From Maritimibacter harenae (lineage in GTDB: Bacteria; Pseudomonadota; Alphaproteobacteria; Rhodobacterales; Rhodobacteraceae): 64,000 nt of DNA. The notes under the pieces are model-generated. The model did not search any database. It worked only from the letters and a program-made list of their open reading frames with translations, and was not told the origin of the DNA. Of this stretch, positions 20,201-27,863 are shown one piece after another. Position numbers and translations under genes: made by a program. The first letter of the stretch is position 1. Every line of letters begins with the position of its first letter. Location of the stretch: positions 356,367 through 420,366 of the forward strand of contig NZ_WTUX01000010.1 in NCBI RefSeq assembly GCF_009882975.1. The letters run 5' to 3'.

Positions 20201-21481
20201 CCGCTTCCCTACACCGAGTTCGCCGGCGAAGACGTGGTCGAAGCGTTCCGCTTCATGCAGCGCTCCGGCCATATCGGCAAGATCGTCGTGCGGCCCAAGG
20301 CGCAGGCGGCGGCGATGCAGACCTTCTACAAGCCCCACACCGGCAAGTGGTGCGTGCTGGCCGGTGGCCTGGGTGGCATGGGGATGGAGACTGCCAAGTG
20401 GCTCGCCTCCGGCAAGGCGACCCACATCGCGCTCCTTGGCCGTCGCACGTCGGTCGATGACGAGACACGGGCGGTGCTCGACAAGATCGAGGCCTCGGTC
20501 GACGAGCTTCGCGTCGTGTCCTGCGACATCACCGACCGTGCCGCGCTCGACGCGGTGCTCGACGATCTGCGCGCCACGGCACCGATCGGCAACGTCTTCC
20601 ACACCGCCATGGTGCTCGAGGACCGGGCGATGCCGGAGATCGACCAGGACCAGCTCGACAAGGTGCTGCCGGTGAAGACCCGGGGGCTCGCCAACCTCGA
20701 TGCCGCGACGCGCGACGACAACCTGCAGGCTTTCGTGGCCTATACCTCGGTCGCCAATCTCATCGGCAACCACGGGCAGGCCGCCTACGTCGCCGCGAAC
20801 GCCTTCCAGGAAGCCGTCATCGCGGCACGCGCGGCCACCGGGCGGCGCGCCCAGGCGCTGGGTTGGGGTGCGATCACGGACGTGGGCTACCTGCGGCGCG
20901 ACACCCAGAAGCTGAACATGCTGCTCCAGATGTCGGGCAACGTGGCCTTCACCGCCGACCAGGCGCTGCGCTCGTCCGAGCTGGTGCTCGAGATGCCCGT
21001 GGAGACGCCCGCGCTGACCGTGACCCCGATGGGCTGGGGCCCGTCGATCGGCACGCTGGGCAACCTGCGGCGCCCGACCTTCGGGCTTCTGCGCCGGATG
21101 GGCGAGGCGGGGGGCACGTCCCAGAGCCTGGGGACCCTGCGCGCCGACCTGGAATCGCTGCCCTTCGACAAGGCCGTGAAACGCGCCACCGCCTATCTCA
21201 AGACCGAGATCGCGGCGATCCTGCGGGTGCCGGAGAACACGCTGTCGCCGACCCGGCCGCTGGCCGAGTACGGCATGGACAGCCTGATGGGGGTCGAACT
21301 GACCCTCGCCGCGCAGAAGGTGCTGGGCGACGACCTGCCGGTCCCGGCACTGGGCGACGACCTGTCGATCACCAAGATCGCCGGGATCTTCGTGACGCAT
21401 ATCCAGTCCGGCGCGGCGGCCGACGACGGGGGCGCGACCCCGCAGGCACAGGCAACGGCACGAAGCGAGGCTGCTGAATGA
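14225..21481 (+). CDS. Highly reducing type I polyketide synthase (KS-AT-DH-pseudoMT-ER-KR-ACP)
   Basis: This 2,418-residue single-module synthase should build a long, fully or largely reduced acyl chain. The ketosynthase (1-420) has Cys172 in DTACSSS, His304 in EAHGTGT and His342 in NVGHLEP. The acyltransferase has Ser614 in GHSGGEV and a YPFH motif, which suggests malonyl-CoA. The dehydratase has His919 (DHKVGDSVLLP) and a probable Asp1083. Residues about 1180-1520 resemble a methyltransferase fold without its SAM-binding glycine motif. The enoylreductase has GGAGGVGLAAIQIA from about 1847. The ketoreductase has GGLGGMGMETA from about 2046 and Tyr2188. The acyl carrier domain has Ser2353 in YGMDSLMG. 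There is no thioesterase. The stop overlaps the next start (ATGA), implying joint action with the alpha-oxoamine synthase. This looks like an iterative synthase of the fungal or mycobacterial reducing type; the product is unknown. Confidence 0.93.
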   Translation: MDAIYVIGQACRLPGAPDVAGFRSLLQDGRCAVSEIPQDRWSHSLYLNPKQGVPGKSYTFRAGVLDDIWGFDLSVFKFSPREAIQMDPQQRLLLQVVWEALEDARLDATKLAGKRVGVYVGASSMDHGTILGRDASLVDSYLMTGNTLSLVANRISHGFDLRGPSFVVDTACSSSLVALDQARQALASGDIDTAVVAGVSLLMTPQSFAGFSAARMLSPTGLCQSFSDKADGYVRAEGCVALVLHSSSDVPATATARLVDSETNADGYTMNVALPAEEGQYELLSRLYDRQSLSPDDLSFVEAHGTGTLVGDPIEAHALGRAVSKHRKSALPIGSAKSNVGHLEPASGLVGTLKALIAMQDRRLPPSLHAENLNPHIDFDEQKLVLAREPVDLGDGPLMAGVSSFGFGGVNAHAILEGVNAPAQEAPATATSPDRVFVTSAFSDGALKDLATAYADRLEAPAALTPGGLVDQAWHSRGLHHKRLGVLARDGADAAEALRAFAHGQKDPRVVSVEGRQREEAPVFVYSGNGSQYLGMGRLPYRKDEAYRAAYDEFDAIFTEMMGWSVIDKMNSETLSQEWGDCRVIQALVIADQIAQTAALAKRGIVPAATIGHSGGEVAAAWAAGALTLEQATHLAVSRSRTQLQFAGTGTMAALQTSAEQTRALLDEFGDPQIELAAINSPRSVTLAGPTDPLKAFAKWAKRTHRQACVMLDVNYPFHSAILQSSEDELKEGLSDIVPSEARVPMFSTTTGTLVAGTDLDSEYWWANVRQPVQFKSAVEAAREAGFSAFLEVGAQPVLPNYVTDSLGDDARHCAVVSTLAKNDPEGENPIARGALRAVLAGIRTEANSVFTATTGAPVDLPTYPFQNEELRATNSPELQKILGTDDEHHPLLGAPLAGESGVWRRDLDDALFPALADHKVGDSVLLPATAFAEMAYAAATIEAGGQSVEIYDLDLFAPIVLSSSAGVEIQIEADVASGTVRILSRARLSHDDFRENMRARFAVHSKSPVAPADTAPGDIASDEDVARWVYDDADRIGLRYGPAFRGLKAARRSGDDIDVILEEGLTIGSHPATHGFDPVQADCLLHGLIAISTDTTAADMRQALLPIRIGRMQVYAPGTELVSGRLHLRRWGDQSAHADLTAFGPSGEVVMVIEGLRLRATQVIPQIEFDRHAFHVEAHPVLGAPGAVAAEAIAAALDAALPADEAEDDALLLLDAAAQQAVWQALRKVCDKDGVYRMHRPEDGLEATLIDMLARLELAQEGATLGEWRIAESCDLPDADVIGQALFDERPDLIGLIALVLRLPGALDEVLARVTDDEAAPEPAALFGREAVQAIDTGPHAKARKRLVAAALDTMIAAVPRHAAARVGALSGFDIADGALDTSHPGLEIAQVMSADGEEGPVSSRIRTIKWGEADRLDLALVTDTLQLFEDGMDERFAGILDPDGRLVVVVPAMSAFKRAVLMSTSNLSRSADLDRVLKRMDELGFAIDLQHDLPDGAGGGTLLVASLKDAGDADTPTVGPDEAGLAGRDLWAKALTQLHGTLSLREGALDVLVPETTAAPIIAYGNAGADEAELSARVLAIRDLVAEAAETGRGLLAILPQGAQYAGGPAADPVQHAIWSVLRTAANENPGLAINAIDPAGADVTGPAGLAALLTRIEAELPRESELVLSGRAVLGLRVETGLPLRPTEDDGALTGSRLKKSVTGRLDALRWEAVERGPLADGEVEVEIAATGLNYRDVMWSMGLLPEEALETGFAGPTLGLECAGRVSRVGDGVTEFKVGDPVVAFGPSCFSSHLVSHEKWLARLPDGVSLSQAATLPVAYFTAYFSLVTLGNLQPGERVLIHGGAGGVGLAAIQIARDIGAEIIATAGSPVKQQLLRSMGVEHIVSSRDSGFAHAVREITGGEGVDVVLNSLAGQAMEQSLSLLKPYGRFLELGKQDYYANTGIGLRPLKNNIAYHGIDVDSLLADRPDIASRDFRRVMEGIGEGRYAPLPYTEFAGEDVVEAFRFMQRSGHIGKIVVRPKAQAAAMQTFYKPHTGKWCVLAGGLGGMGMETAKWLASGKATHIALLGRRTSVDDETRAVLDKIEASVDELRVVSCDITDRAALDAVLDDLRATAPIGNVFHTAMVLEDRAMPEIDQDQLDKVLPVKTRGLANLDAATRDDNLQAFVAYTSVANLIGNHGQAAYVAANAFQEAVIAARAATGRRAQALGWGAITDVGYLRRDTQKLNMLLQMSGNVAFTADQALRSSELVLEMPVETPALTVTPMGWGPSIGTLGNLRRPTFGLLRRMGEAGGTSQSLGTLRADLESLPFDKAVKRATAYLKTEIAAILRVPENTLSPTRPLAEYGMDSLMGVELTLAAQKVLGDDLPVPALGDDLSITKIAGIFVTHIQSGAAADDGGATPQAQATARSEAAE

Positions 21482-22839
21482 GTAACGGATCCCGCGGATT
21501 GTCGGGAGACGCACGCGCCCGCGCGTTGAACGCGGCGCGCGCGGCGCAGAAGAAATCCAACCGCTCCGGCGGGCCGATCGTGGACCACAAGCCCAACCCG
21601 CGGTTCGACGAACTGCCGGGCTACAAGGAACGCGCCCAGATGCGGCAGGTGTCCAAGCTGCACGACCTGGGCGACCCGACCTTCCGCCAGCACGAGGCGC
21701 ATCCGCGCGCGATGTCGCGCATCGATGGGCGCGACGTGATCAACTTTGGCTCCTACGACTACATCGGGCTCAACGCCGACCCGCGCCCCGGTGAAGCGGC
21801 CAAGGCCGCGATCGACACCTATGGCGTGTCGGCCTCGGCCAGCCGCCTGACGGCCGGGGAGCGCCCGATCCACCGCGAGCTCGAGGAACGGCTGGCTGCG
21901 CATTACCAAGTCGAGGATGCGCTGACCTTCGTCTCGGGCCACGCCACCAACGTCTCGGCCGTGGCGACGCTGGTCGGCAAGGACGACATCGTCATCTACG
22001 ACAGCTACATCCACAATTCCGCCTCGGTGGGCGCGACCCTGTCCGGCGCCACCCGCCGGTCGTTCCCGCACAACGACATCGACGCGCTCGAAACCATTCT
22101 CGCCGAGGGGGCGGGGCGCTACCGCTACACGCTGGTGATCGTCGAGGGCCATTACTCGATGGACGGCGACATCCCGGACCTGCCGCGCATCCTCGAGCTG
22201 AAGCAGCGTTACGGTTTCTGGCTCATGGTGGACGAGGCGCACGGGCTGGGCTGCATCGGCAAGACCGGCTGCGGGATGCGCGAGTACTACGACTTCCCCG
22301 GTTCCGAGGTCGACATCTGGATGGGCACGCTGTCGAAGACGCTGGGCTCCACCGGCGGCTATCTCGCGGGTTCCGCCGCGATGATCGACGCGATGAAATA
22401 CGAGGCGCCCGGATCGGTCTATTCCGTGGCGCTCGCCCCGGCGCTGGCGGCGGCAGCGAACGAGTCGCTTCAGATCATGCATGCCGAGCCCGAGCGCGTC
22501 ACGCGCCTCCATGAACGCGGCGCCTTCTTCCTCGACGTCGCGCGGTCGCTGGGGCTGGACACCGGCGCCTCGGTCGGCTCGTCGATCACGCCGATCATGG
22601 TCGGCGCCTCCCCCATCGCCGCGGCGGCGTCGAAGGAACTGCTGGAGGAGGGCGTCAACGCGCTGCCCATCGTGTTCCCGGGCGTGCCCATGAACCAGGC
22701 GCGGCTGCGGTTCTTCGTCACCTCGGAGCATACCGAGGACCAGATCCGTCACGCGCTCACCACCACCGCGGACATCCTGGCCAGGCTGCGCGAGGGCCCG
22801 TTGCAGGATCTCGCCAAGGCGTTGTCGAACACGGTTTGA
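21478..22839 (+). CDS. PLP-dependent alpha-oxoamine synthase (serine palmitoyltransferase/AONS family)
   Basis: This 453-residue enzyme belongs to the family of serine palmitoyltransferase, 8-amino-7-oxononanoate synthase and 5-aminolevulinate synthase. The family condenses an amino acid with an acyl thioester, losing CO2, to give an alpha-amino ketone. Lys287 in GTLSKTLGSTGG is the predicted PLP lysine. SGHATNVSAV, DEAHGLGCIG and SVALAPALAAA are family segments. An extra basic, Ser/Arg-rich extension of about 50 residues precedes the core. The four-base overlap with the synthase gene and the missing thioesterase suggest it takes the chain from the synthase's carrier domain, as FUM8 does for FUM1 in fumonisin synthesis. 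Amino acid choice (serine, alanine, glycine) cannot be read from sequence by eye. Confidence 0.9.
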   Translation: MSNGSRGLSGDARARALNAARAAQKKSNRSGGPIVDHKPNPRFDELPGYKERAQMRQVSKLHDLGDPTFRQHEAHPRAMSRIDGRDVINFGSYDYIGLNADPRPGEAAKAAIDTYGVSASASRLTAGERPIHRELEERLAAHYQVEDALTFVSGHATNVSAVATLVGKDDIVIYDSYIHNSASVGATLSGATRRSFPHNDIDALETILAEGAGRYRYTLVIVEGHYSMDGDIPDLPRILELKQRYGFWLMVDEAHGLGCIGKTGCGMREYYDFPGSEVDIWMGTLSKTLGSTGGYLAGSAAMIDAMKYEAPGSVYSVALAPALAAAANESLQIMHAEPERVTRLHERGAFFLDVARSLGLDTGASVGSSITPIMVGASPIAAAASKELLEEGVNALPIVFPGVPMNQARLRFFVTSEHTEDQIRHALTTTADILARLREGPLQDLAKALSNTV

Positions 22840-22879
22840 GACGGGCCACCGGACACGAACCGGCGATCGAGGGGCAGGC

Positions 22880-24655
22880 ATGACGGTGCACAGGATACAG
22901 GACGTGATCGGGCCCGACTTCGGCCGGCCCGCGCGCCTCTACGTCGCCCGCGGCCGGGCCGCGCAGGGTCCGCTGCCCTGGTCGCTCGCCCCGGGCGACG
23001 CGGTCGATCTCAATACCTACTTCAACGCCTTCTTCCCGGATGCCTGGGCGCGGCACACCGCGATCGGGCAGGTGGGCGTGCAGGTCGAGACCGAGGGCGC
23101 GGTCCGGGTCGAGATCGGCACCATCGACAACGCGGGCGACTGGCACACCCGGCTCGCCCGCGAGGTCGACGGGTCCGAGACGCTCTGGGTCGACACCCCC
23201 GGGATCGGACGCCTGGCAATGCGCCTGAGCGCATCCGAGGCGGCGACCGTGCGCGACCTGGCCTGGGTGACCGAGGCCGCGCCGGTCCAGGCCCCCACGC
23301 TCACCATCGGGCTGTGCACCTTCAACCGCGAGGATCAGCTGGCGATGACGCTGGACGCGCTTGCACGATTGCAGGATCGGCTGCCCGCAATCGCCCATAT
23401 CTACGTGGTGAACCAGGGCGCGACTTTCACGAATCCCGCAATCCGCGACATCGCGGAACGTGACGGTGTGAGCGTGATCGAGCAGACCAACCTGGGTGGC
23501 TGCGGCGGCTTCACCCGCACGATGATCGAGGCGACGGAGCGCACCGTTCCGGCGACCTATCACCTGTTGATGGACGACGATATCATCCTCGATCCGCGGG
23601 TCGTGGACCGCGCGCTCAGGTTCCTGGCCTACGCCACCGACGAGATCGCGCTGGGCGGTCAGATGATCGACCTCGACGCGCCCACCCGGCTGCGGGAATT
23701 CGGCGCGAAGCTGAACCCCACGCGCTACGTGGAACCGATCGGCGAGAACCTCGACCTCACCGACGATGTCCAACTGTCGCTGTTCCACGCCATGCCGCGC
23801 ATCGACTACAACGCGTGGTGGTTCTGCGTCATCCCGACGACGACGATCCGGCGCATCGGCCCGCCGGTCCCGATCTTCATCCGCGGCGACGACATCGAGT
23901 ACGGCTGCCGCATGGCGCGCGCAGGGGTCGAGACGATATCGCTGCCCGGCGTGGCGGTCTGGCACGAGAGCTTCCAGCACAAGACGAGCGACTGGCTGGA
24001 ATACTACAACATGCGCAACCGGCTGTTCGTGGCGACGCTCTACCCGGAACTGGTGTGGCGGCCGGCGGCCTATTACCTCTTCGGTTACATCCTCGTCTTC
24101 CTGTTCCAGCACCGCTTCCGCACCGCCGAGATGGTGATCCTGGCGATGCAGGACGTGCTCTCTGGCGTCGACACGGCGCTGGGCGAGGACGCGGAGGCGC
24201 GGCACGTGGCGCTGATGGCGCGCCAGAAGGACTACCCGGATTACATCGAGCTCGCGCCCGGGGACCTTCCGGAGACGATCCCGGGCGACCCCGAACCGCT
24301 CGATACCTCGGTCCCCGCGATGGTGGTGCTTTCGGTCTGGTCGGTGATCGGGGTGCACTGGAACGCGATCGCGCGGCTGTGGCGCAAGCCGTTGCAGTTT
24401 CCCTACGTGCCGATGCCCAACAACATCGGGGCGCGTGATTACGTGGCGCCGAAGACGCCGGAGGCAGACCGCTACGTGTACTATCGCACGCGGATCTGGC
24501 CGGTCTGGTCGATCATGGCGCGGGGGCTGTGGGTGTCGCTGCGCTACGGGCTGACCCCGAAGGCGCGGTTCCGCAAGACCGCCGAAACGCTGGAGGCGCG
24601 GCGCGACCCGGCGCTCTGGCGTCGCATGTTCGCCCTGCCGCGCGGGCGGTTCTGA
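22880..24655 (+). CDS. GlfT2-like family 2 glycosyltransferase
   Basis: This 591-residue protein resembles polymerising galactofuranosyltransferases (GlfT2 type). An N-terminal beta-rich domain (about 1-145, starting with SLAPGDAVDLNTYFNAFF) precedes a GT-A domain. That domain has Asp232-Asp234 (MDDDI) for metal and nucleotide sugar binding, the base motif FIRGDDIEYG (Asp337/Asp338) and His362 in WHESF. C-terminal helices follow and may be membrane-associated. Gene order after the lipid-forming enzymes suggests it adds sugar, possibly galactofuranose, to the lipid or to a capsule primer. The sugar is inferred from fold similarity only. Confidence 0.85.
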   Translation: MTVHRIQDVIGPDFGRPARLYVARGRAAQGPLPWSLAPGDAVDLNTYFNAFFPDAWARHTAIGQVGVQVETEGAVRVEIGTIDNAGDWHTRLAREVDGSETLWVDTPGIGRLAMRLSASEAATVRDLAWVTEAAPVQAPTLTIGLCTFNREDQLAMTLDALARLQDRLPAIAHIYVVNQGATFTNPAIRDIAERDGVSVIEQTNLGGCGGFTRTMIEATERTVPATYHLLMDDDIILDPRVVDRALRFLAYATDEIALGGQMIDLDAPTRLREFGAKLNPTRYVEPIGENLDLTDDVQLSLFHAMPRIDYNAWWFCVIPTTTIRRIGPPVPIFIRGDDIEYGCRMARAGVETISLPGVAVWHESFQHKTSDWLEYYNMRNRLFVATLYPELVWRPAAYYLFGYILVFLFQHRFRTAEMVILAMQDVLSGVDTALGEDAEARHVALMARQKDYPDYIELAPGDLPETIPGDPEPLDTSVPAMVVLSVWSVIGVHWNAIARLWRKPLQFPYVPMPNNIGARDYVAPKTPEADRYVYYRTRIWPVWSIMARGLWVSLRYGLTPKARFRKTAETLEARRDPALWRRMFALPRGRF

Positions 24656-24726
24656 GCCACGGCGTCACCGTCTCCTCGGGCTGCGCAGTACATGCAGCCC
24701 CGCCGAAACCTGGCCACCCGCGAAAA

Positions 24727-24757
24727 CCACTTTTCCGGAAAACCGGTTTTCCGGTGG
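24727..24757. terminator. Convergent-gene terminator palindrome
   Basis: A perfect 20-base palindrome (CCGGAAAACC / GGTTTTCCGG, 24735-24754) with flanking CCAC/GTGG sits between the convergent glycosyltransferase and methyltransferase genes and contains T-rich arms on both strands. Confidence 0.65.
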
Positions 24758-24819
24758 CCGCAACCACCTGGTTCATTGGGGTTTCCCGGCCGAAAACGTG
24801 AACGCGGCGTTCACCCGGG

Positions 24820-25656
24820 TCAGGAAGGTTTGCGCAGCACGGCCGCGAAATCGGCGCGCAGCCCGTGCTCGTATTCCTCGTATTCCGGGCTGCCCGGCAT
24901 GTCCGCCCAGCGATAGGCATAGAGGCTGAAGGGCCATGGCACGCGCTTCAACGCGGCCTCGCGGCGCGGGATGTCCGCCTTGAGCGAGGCGAAGGTATGC
25001 GGAGTGATGTCGCGGTAGGCGAGCACCTCGAGCCCCTCGCGCGCGGCGGCCTCGCGGATTTCGGCCTCGACCTTGGCGTGGTCGCCCTGCCGGTACCCGC
25101 CGGAGAAGCTGATCAGCCCGCCCGGCGTCACCACCCGGCCGGCCTCCTCGATGAAGAGCGTCAGGCCGAAATAGGTCGGCGCCCCCACGCTCACCACCAT
25201 GTCGAAGCTTTCGTCGCCGAAGGCCAGCCCGCCGGAGTGTCCGCGGGTGATCGTCGCCTCGATCAGCCCCTTCGTGCGTCGCTTGGCAAGCCGGACGGCG
25301 GCGGCCGAGCGTTCGGTCCCGGTCATGTCCGCCTCCGGGTAGAGCCGCGACAGGTAGACCATCCCGCCGCCTTGGCCGCAGCCCACGTCGAGGATGTGCC
25401 GAGGCGCCGGCGCCTGGTCCTTGACCATCGTGTGCCCGGCCTGGTGGTACATCATGGCCGAGTGATCCTCGCCCGCGAACTCCGGGTGCGACACGAAATC
25501 CGGATCGACCGGCAGGTATCCGCCGTTGAAGAACCACATCCGGCGTGCCGGCGAGAGCCGGTAGAGCACGTCATAGGCCACCAGGTCGAACAGGTGGAAG
25601 GCGAAGCCGAACACCCGCTTGCCCAGCGTGTCCTGTGCGCGAAGTAGGTCTGGCAT
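24820..25656 (-). CDS. SAM-dependent methyltransferase, polyketide-associated type
   Basis: This 278-residue class I methyltransferase has the SAM-binding motif DVGCGQGGG at residues 90-98, followed by TGTERSAAAV and the post-motif VVTPGGLISFSGGY. The N-terminal helical part with YDVLYRLSPARRMWFFNGGY resembles methyltransferases that act on lipid polyketides such as phthiotriol. It is the only biosynthetic gene of this block on the minus strand and shares a promoter region of under 100 bases with the KpsS-like gene. It could methylate a hydroxyl or amino group of the synthase product or a sugar. Confidence 0.8.
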   Translation of the reverse strand: MPDLLRAQDTLGKRVFGFAFHLFDLVAYDVLYRLSPARRMWFFNGGYLPVDPDFVSHPEFAGEDHSAMMYHQAGHTMVKDQAPAPRHILDVGCGQGGGMVYLSRLYPEADMTGTERSAAAVRLAKRRTKGLIEATITRGHSGGLAFGDESFDMVVSVGAPTYFGLTLFIEEAGRVVTPGGLISFSGGYRQGDHAKVEAEIREAAAREGLEVLAYRDITPHTFASLKADIPRREAALKRVPWPFSLYAYRWADMPGSPEYEEYEHGLRADFAAVLRKPS

Positions 25657-25752
25657 CCTGCCTCCGGATCGTGATTAAACAGCCGCAGCCTTAATGCGAT
25701 ACGACAGCCGAAAATGGAACAGCCGATGAGCGGGGCGCCGAACGGGGCGGAA

Positions 25753-27054
25753 ATGCGCAGTTTCCTGTTTCTGCAGGGCCCGACCTCGCGGGCATTCCGC
25801 GACCTTGGCCAGGCGCTGGCGGCGCGCGGCCACAAGGTGCTGAAGGTGAATTTCTGCCCGGGCGACTGGCTGTTCTGGCATGGTCGCGACACGACGATGT
25901 ATCTCGGCGCGCGCGACCGCTGGCCCGACCGCCTGCGCGCGCTCATCCGCGAGCGCGGCGTGACGGACATCATCTATTTCGCCGACCGCTTTCCCTACCA
26001 CAAGGCCGCCCAGAGCGTCGCGCAGGAAGAGGGCGTGCGTTGCGTGTCGATGGAATACGGCTACCTGCGCCCCGACTGGCTGATCCTCGAAGAAGGGGGG
26101 CAGTCGACCTATTCCCACGTTCCGGCCGACCCCGCGGCGTTCCGAAAGGCCGCCGCCGCGCTCGACCCGGTGGACGAACACGTCCTCTATTCCGGCACGC
26201 GCTTCGAGGAGGAATTCTCCGAGGCGAGCTTTCACCTGTCCAACGGCTTTCTCGGCTGGCTCACCCCGCGCTACCGGCCGAACCGCTACTACCCGGTTCT
26301 GATCGAGTTCCCGGCCTACATCCCGCGCTTCATCCGCCGCGCGCGCAACGAGAAAGAGGCCGAGGCACGGGTCCGCGCCTTCCAGGCCGAGCCGAAGACC
26401 CGTTTCCTCGTGCCGATGCAGATGCAGAGCGACTACCAGCTGCGCGACAACGCCCCGGCAGGGTTCCAGGAGGGGTTCATCCGGCAGGTCATGACCTCGT
26501 TCCGCGATCATGCACCGGCGGATGCCGAGTTGATCTTCAAGCTCCACCCGATGGATCAGGGGCTGGAGCGGTGGGAGCGGCGGGTGCCGCGCATGGCGCG
26601 CGAAATCGGGATCGCGGACCGGTGCCACTTTCTCGACGGGGGCGACCTGGGTGCGCTTTTCGGGCTGGCGGCGGGCTGCGTCGTGATCAACTCGACAATG
26701 GGGCTCATCTCGCTGCGCCGGGGCGTGCCGACCAAGGCGATGGGCATCGCGATCTACGACATCGAGGGGATGACGCATGGCGGCCCGCTCGACAGTTTCT
26801 GGACCGCGCCGCAGGCCCCGGACAGGTCGCTCGTGCGCGCCTTCGTGCGCGCGATCGCCCACGGCATCCACGTGCGCGGCACCATCTACGGCGACGAGGG
26901 ACGGGCGGCCTTCGTGCAGAACGCGATCGAGCGGCTGGAGAGCGACCGGCTGAACCGTCACGGCCTTTACGACCCGCGCCCCCCGCGGCTCGACAAGGCC
27001 GAGGCGATCGGGGTGCGCGTCGATTGGCCCATGCGCCGGAAGAAAGCGTCGTGA
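25753..27054 (+). CDS. KpsS-like capsule polysaccharide biosynthesis/export protein
   Basis: This protein of about 433 residues matches the KpsS family, Kdo transferases that build the poly-Kdo linker on the lipid anchor of group 2 type capsules. The family start RSFLFLQGPTSRAFRDLGQALAARGH, given here in two parts, and the later FKLHPMDQG and VINSTMGLISLRRGVP motifs are typical. I place the start at the ATG at 25753, which directly precedes the conserved N-terminus and has a GGGGCGG ribosome site. In-frame ATGs at 25714 and 25726 are possible. No KpsC partner lies in the window. The dehydrogenase gene overlaps its stop by GTGA. Confidence 0.82.
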   Translation: MRSFLFLQGPTSRAFRDLGQALAARGHKVLKVNFCPGDWLFWHGRDTTMYLGARDRWPDRLRALIRERGVTDIIYFADRFPYHKAAQSVAQEEGVRCVSMEYGYLRPDWLILEEGGQSTYSHVPADPAAFRKAAAALDPVDEHVLYSGTRFEEEFSEASFHLSNGFLGWLTPRYRPNRYYPVLIEFPAYIPRFIRRARNEKEAEARVRAFQAEPKTRFLVPMQMQSDYQLRDNAPAGFQEGFIRQVMTSFRDHAPADAELIFKLHPMDQGLERWERRVPRMAREIGIADRCHFLDGGDLGALFGLAAGCVVINSTMGLISLRRGVPTKAMGIAIYDIEGMTHGGPLDSFWTAPQAPDRSLVRAFVRAIAHGIHVRGTIYGDEGRAAFVQNAIERLESDRLNRHGLYDPRPPRLDKAEAIGVRVDWPMRRKKAS

Positions 27055-27839
27055 GCGGCCCGCGCCGCATCCTGATTACCGGCGCCGGTTCCGGGCTGGG
27101 TCTTGAATTGGCCCGGCAACTGGCCACCCCCGGCGTGACCTTCATCATCTGCGGGCGGCGCCTCTCCGCGCTCGACGCTGCCGCCGCAGAGCTCCGGGCG
27201 CTCGGCGCCGAGGTTGAGACCAGCGCGGTGGACCTGACCGACCCGGCGGCGCGCGATGCCTGGGTCGCCACGGCGAGCGCCGGGACCATCGACCTCGCGA
27301 TCCTGAACGCGGCGCAGTTCGGTGGACGCGGGCGCGACGGGATGCTCGAGCGTCCCGACGTGGCCGCGCGGATGATCGACACGAACCTGGCCGCGCCGGT
27401 GGCGCTGGCGCTGCGCCTGTCCGACCAGATGCGCGCGGCGGGGCAGGGGACGCTGCTTTTCATCTCGTCGCTCGGGGCTTTCGCCGTGCAGGCGGACGCG
27501 CCGACCTATTCGGCCACCAAGGCCGGGCTCACCGCCTTCGCGCGCTCCCTGCGCGAGGACCTGGGACCGGACGGCGTGCGCGTCGTGATCGCGCACCCGG
27601 GCCACATGGAGACCGCGCAGACCGAGGTACATCGCGGCCCGTTGCCGGGCCTGATGCCGGTGAAGGACGCCGCGCGGGTGATCCTGGCAGGGCTCGAGGC
27701 CGGGCGCAGCGAGATCGATTTCCCCCGTCACCTGCGCCTGGGGCTGCGACTCCAGGCGCTCCTGCCGTGGAAGGTGCAGGCGCGGATCAATCGCGGTCTG
27801 CGCTTCTGGGTCGATGACGGGGAGGATGACCGAACGTAA
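27051..27839 (+). CDS. Short-chain dehydrogenase/reductase (candidate 3-ketosphinganine-type reductase)
   Basis: This 262-residue classical SDR has the cofactor motif TGAGSGLG at residues 10-17, a catalytic serine in FISSLG, and Tyr153 and Lys157 in YSATK. The GTG start overlaps the preceding stop by four bases, so it is coupled to the KpsS-like gene. In a block with an alpha-oxoamine synthase, an obvious role is reduction of the alpha-amino ketone to an amino alcohol. That is the step that follows serine palmitoyltransferase in sphingolipid synthesis. The family is broad, so this role is inference from context. Confidence 0.85.
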   Translation: MSGPRRILITGAGSGLGLELARQLATPGVTFIICGRRLSALDAAAAELRALGAEVETSAVDLTDPAARDAWVATASAGTIDLAILNAAQFGGRGRDGMLERPDVAARMIDTNLAAPVALALRLSDQMRAAGQGTLLFISSLGAFAVQADAPTYSATKAGLTAFARSLREDLGPDGVRVVIAHPGHMETAQTEVHRGPLPGLMPVKDAARVILAGLEAGRSEIDFPRHLRLGLRLQALLPWKVQARINRGLRFWVDDGEDDRT

Positions 27840-27863
27840 GCTTTCGCACCCGTCGGACAAGGC

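Noticed and set aside
14225-21481. Reading the PKS as a polyunsaturated fatty acid or heterocyst glycolipid synthase
   Set aside because: Those have tandem carrier domains and different domain order. This protein is a single KS-AT-DH-pseudoMT-ER-KR-ACP module.
11219-27839. The kps-PKS locus as a mobile genomic island
   Set aside because: No integrase, transposase, tRNA or attachment repeats are visible and base composition matches the flanks by eye. Horizontal origin cannot be excluded but is not supported.
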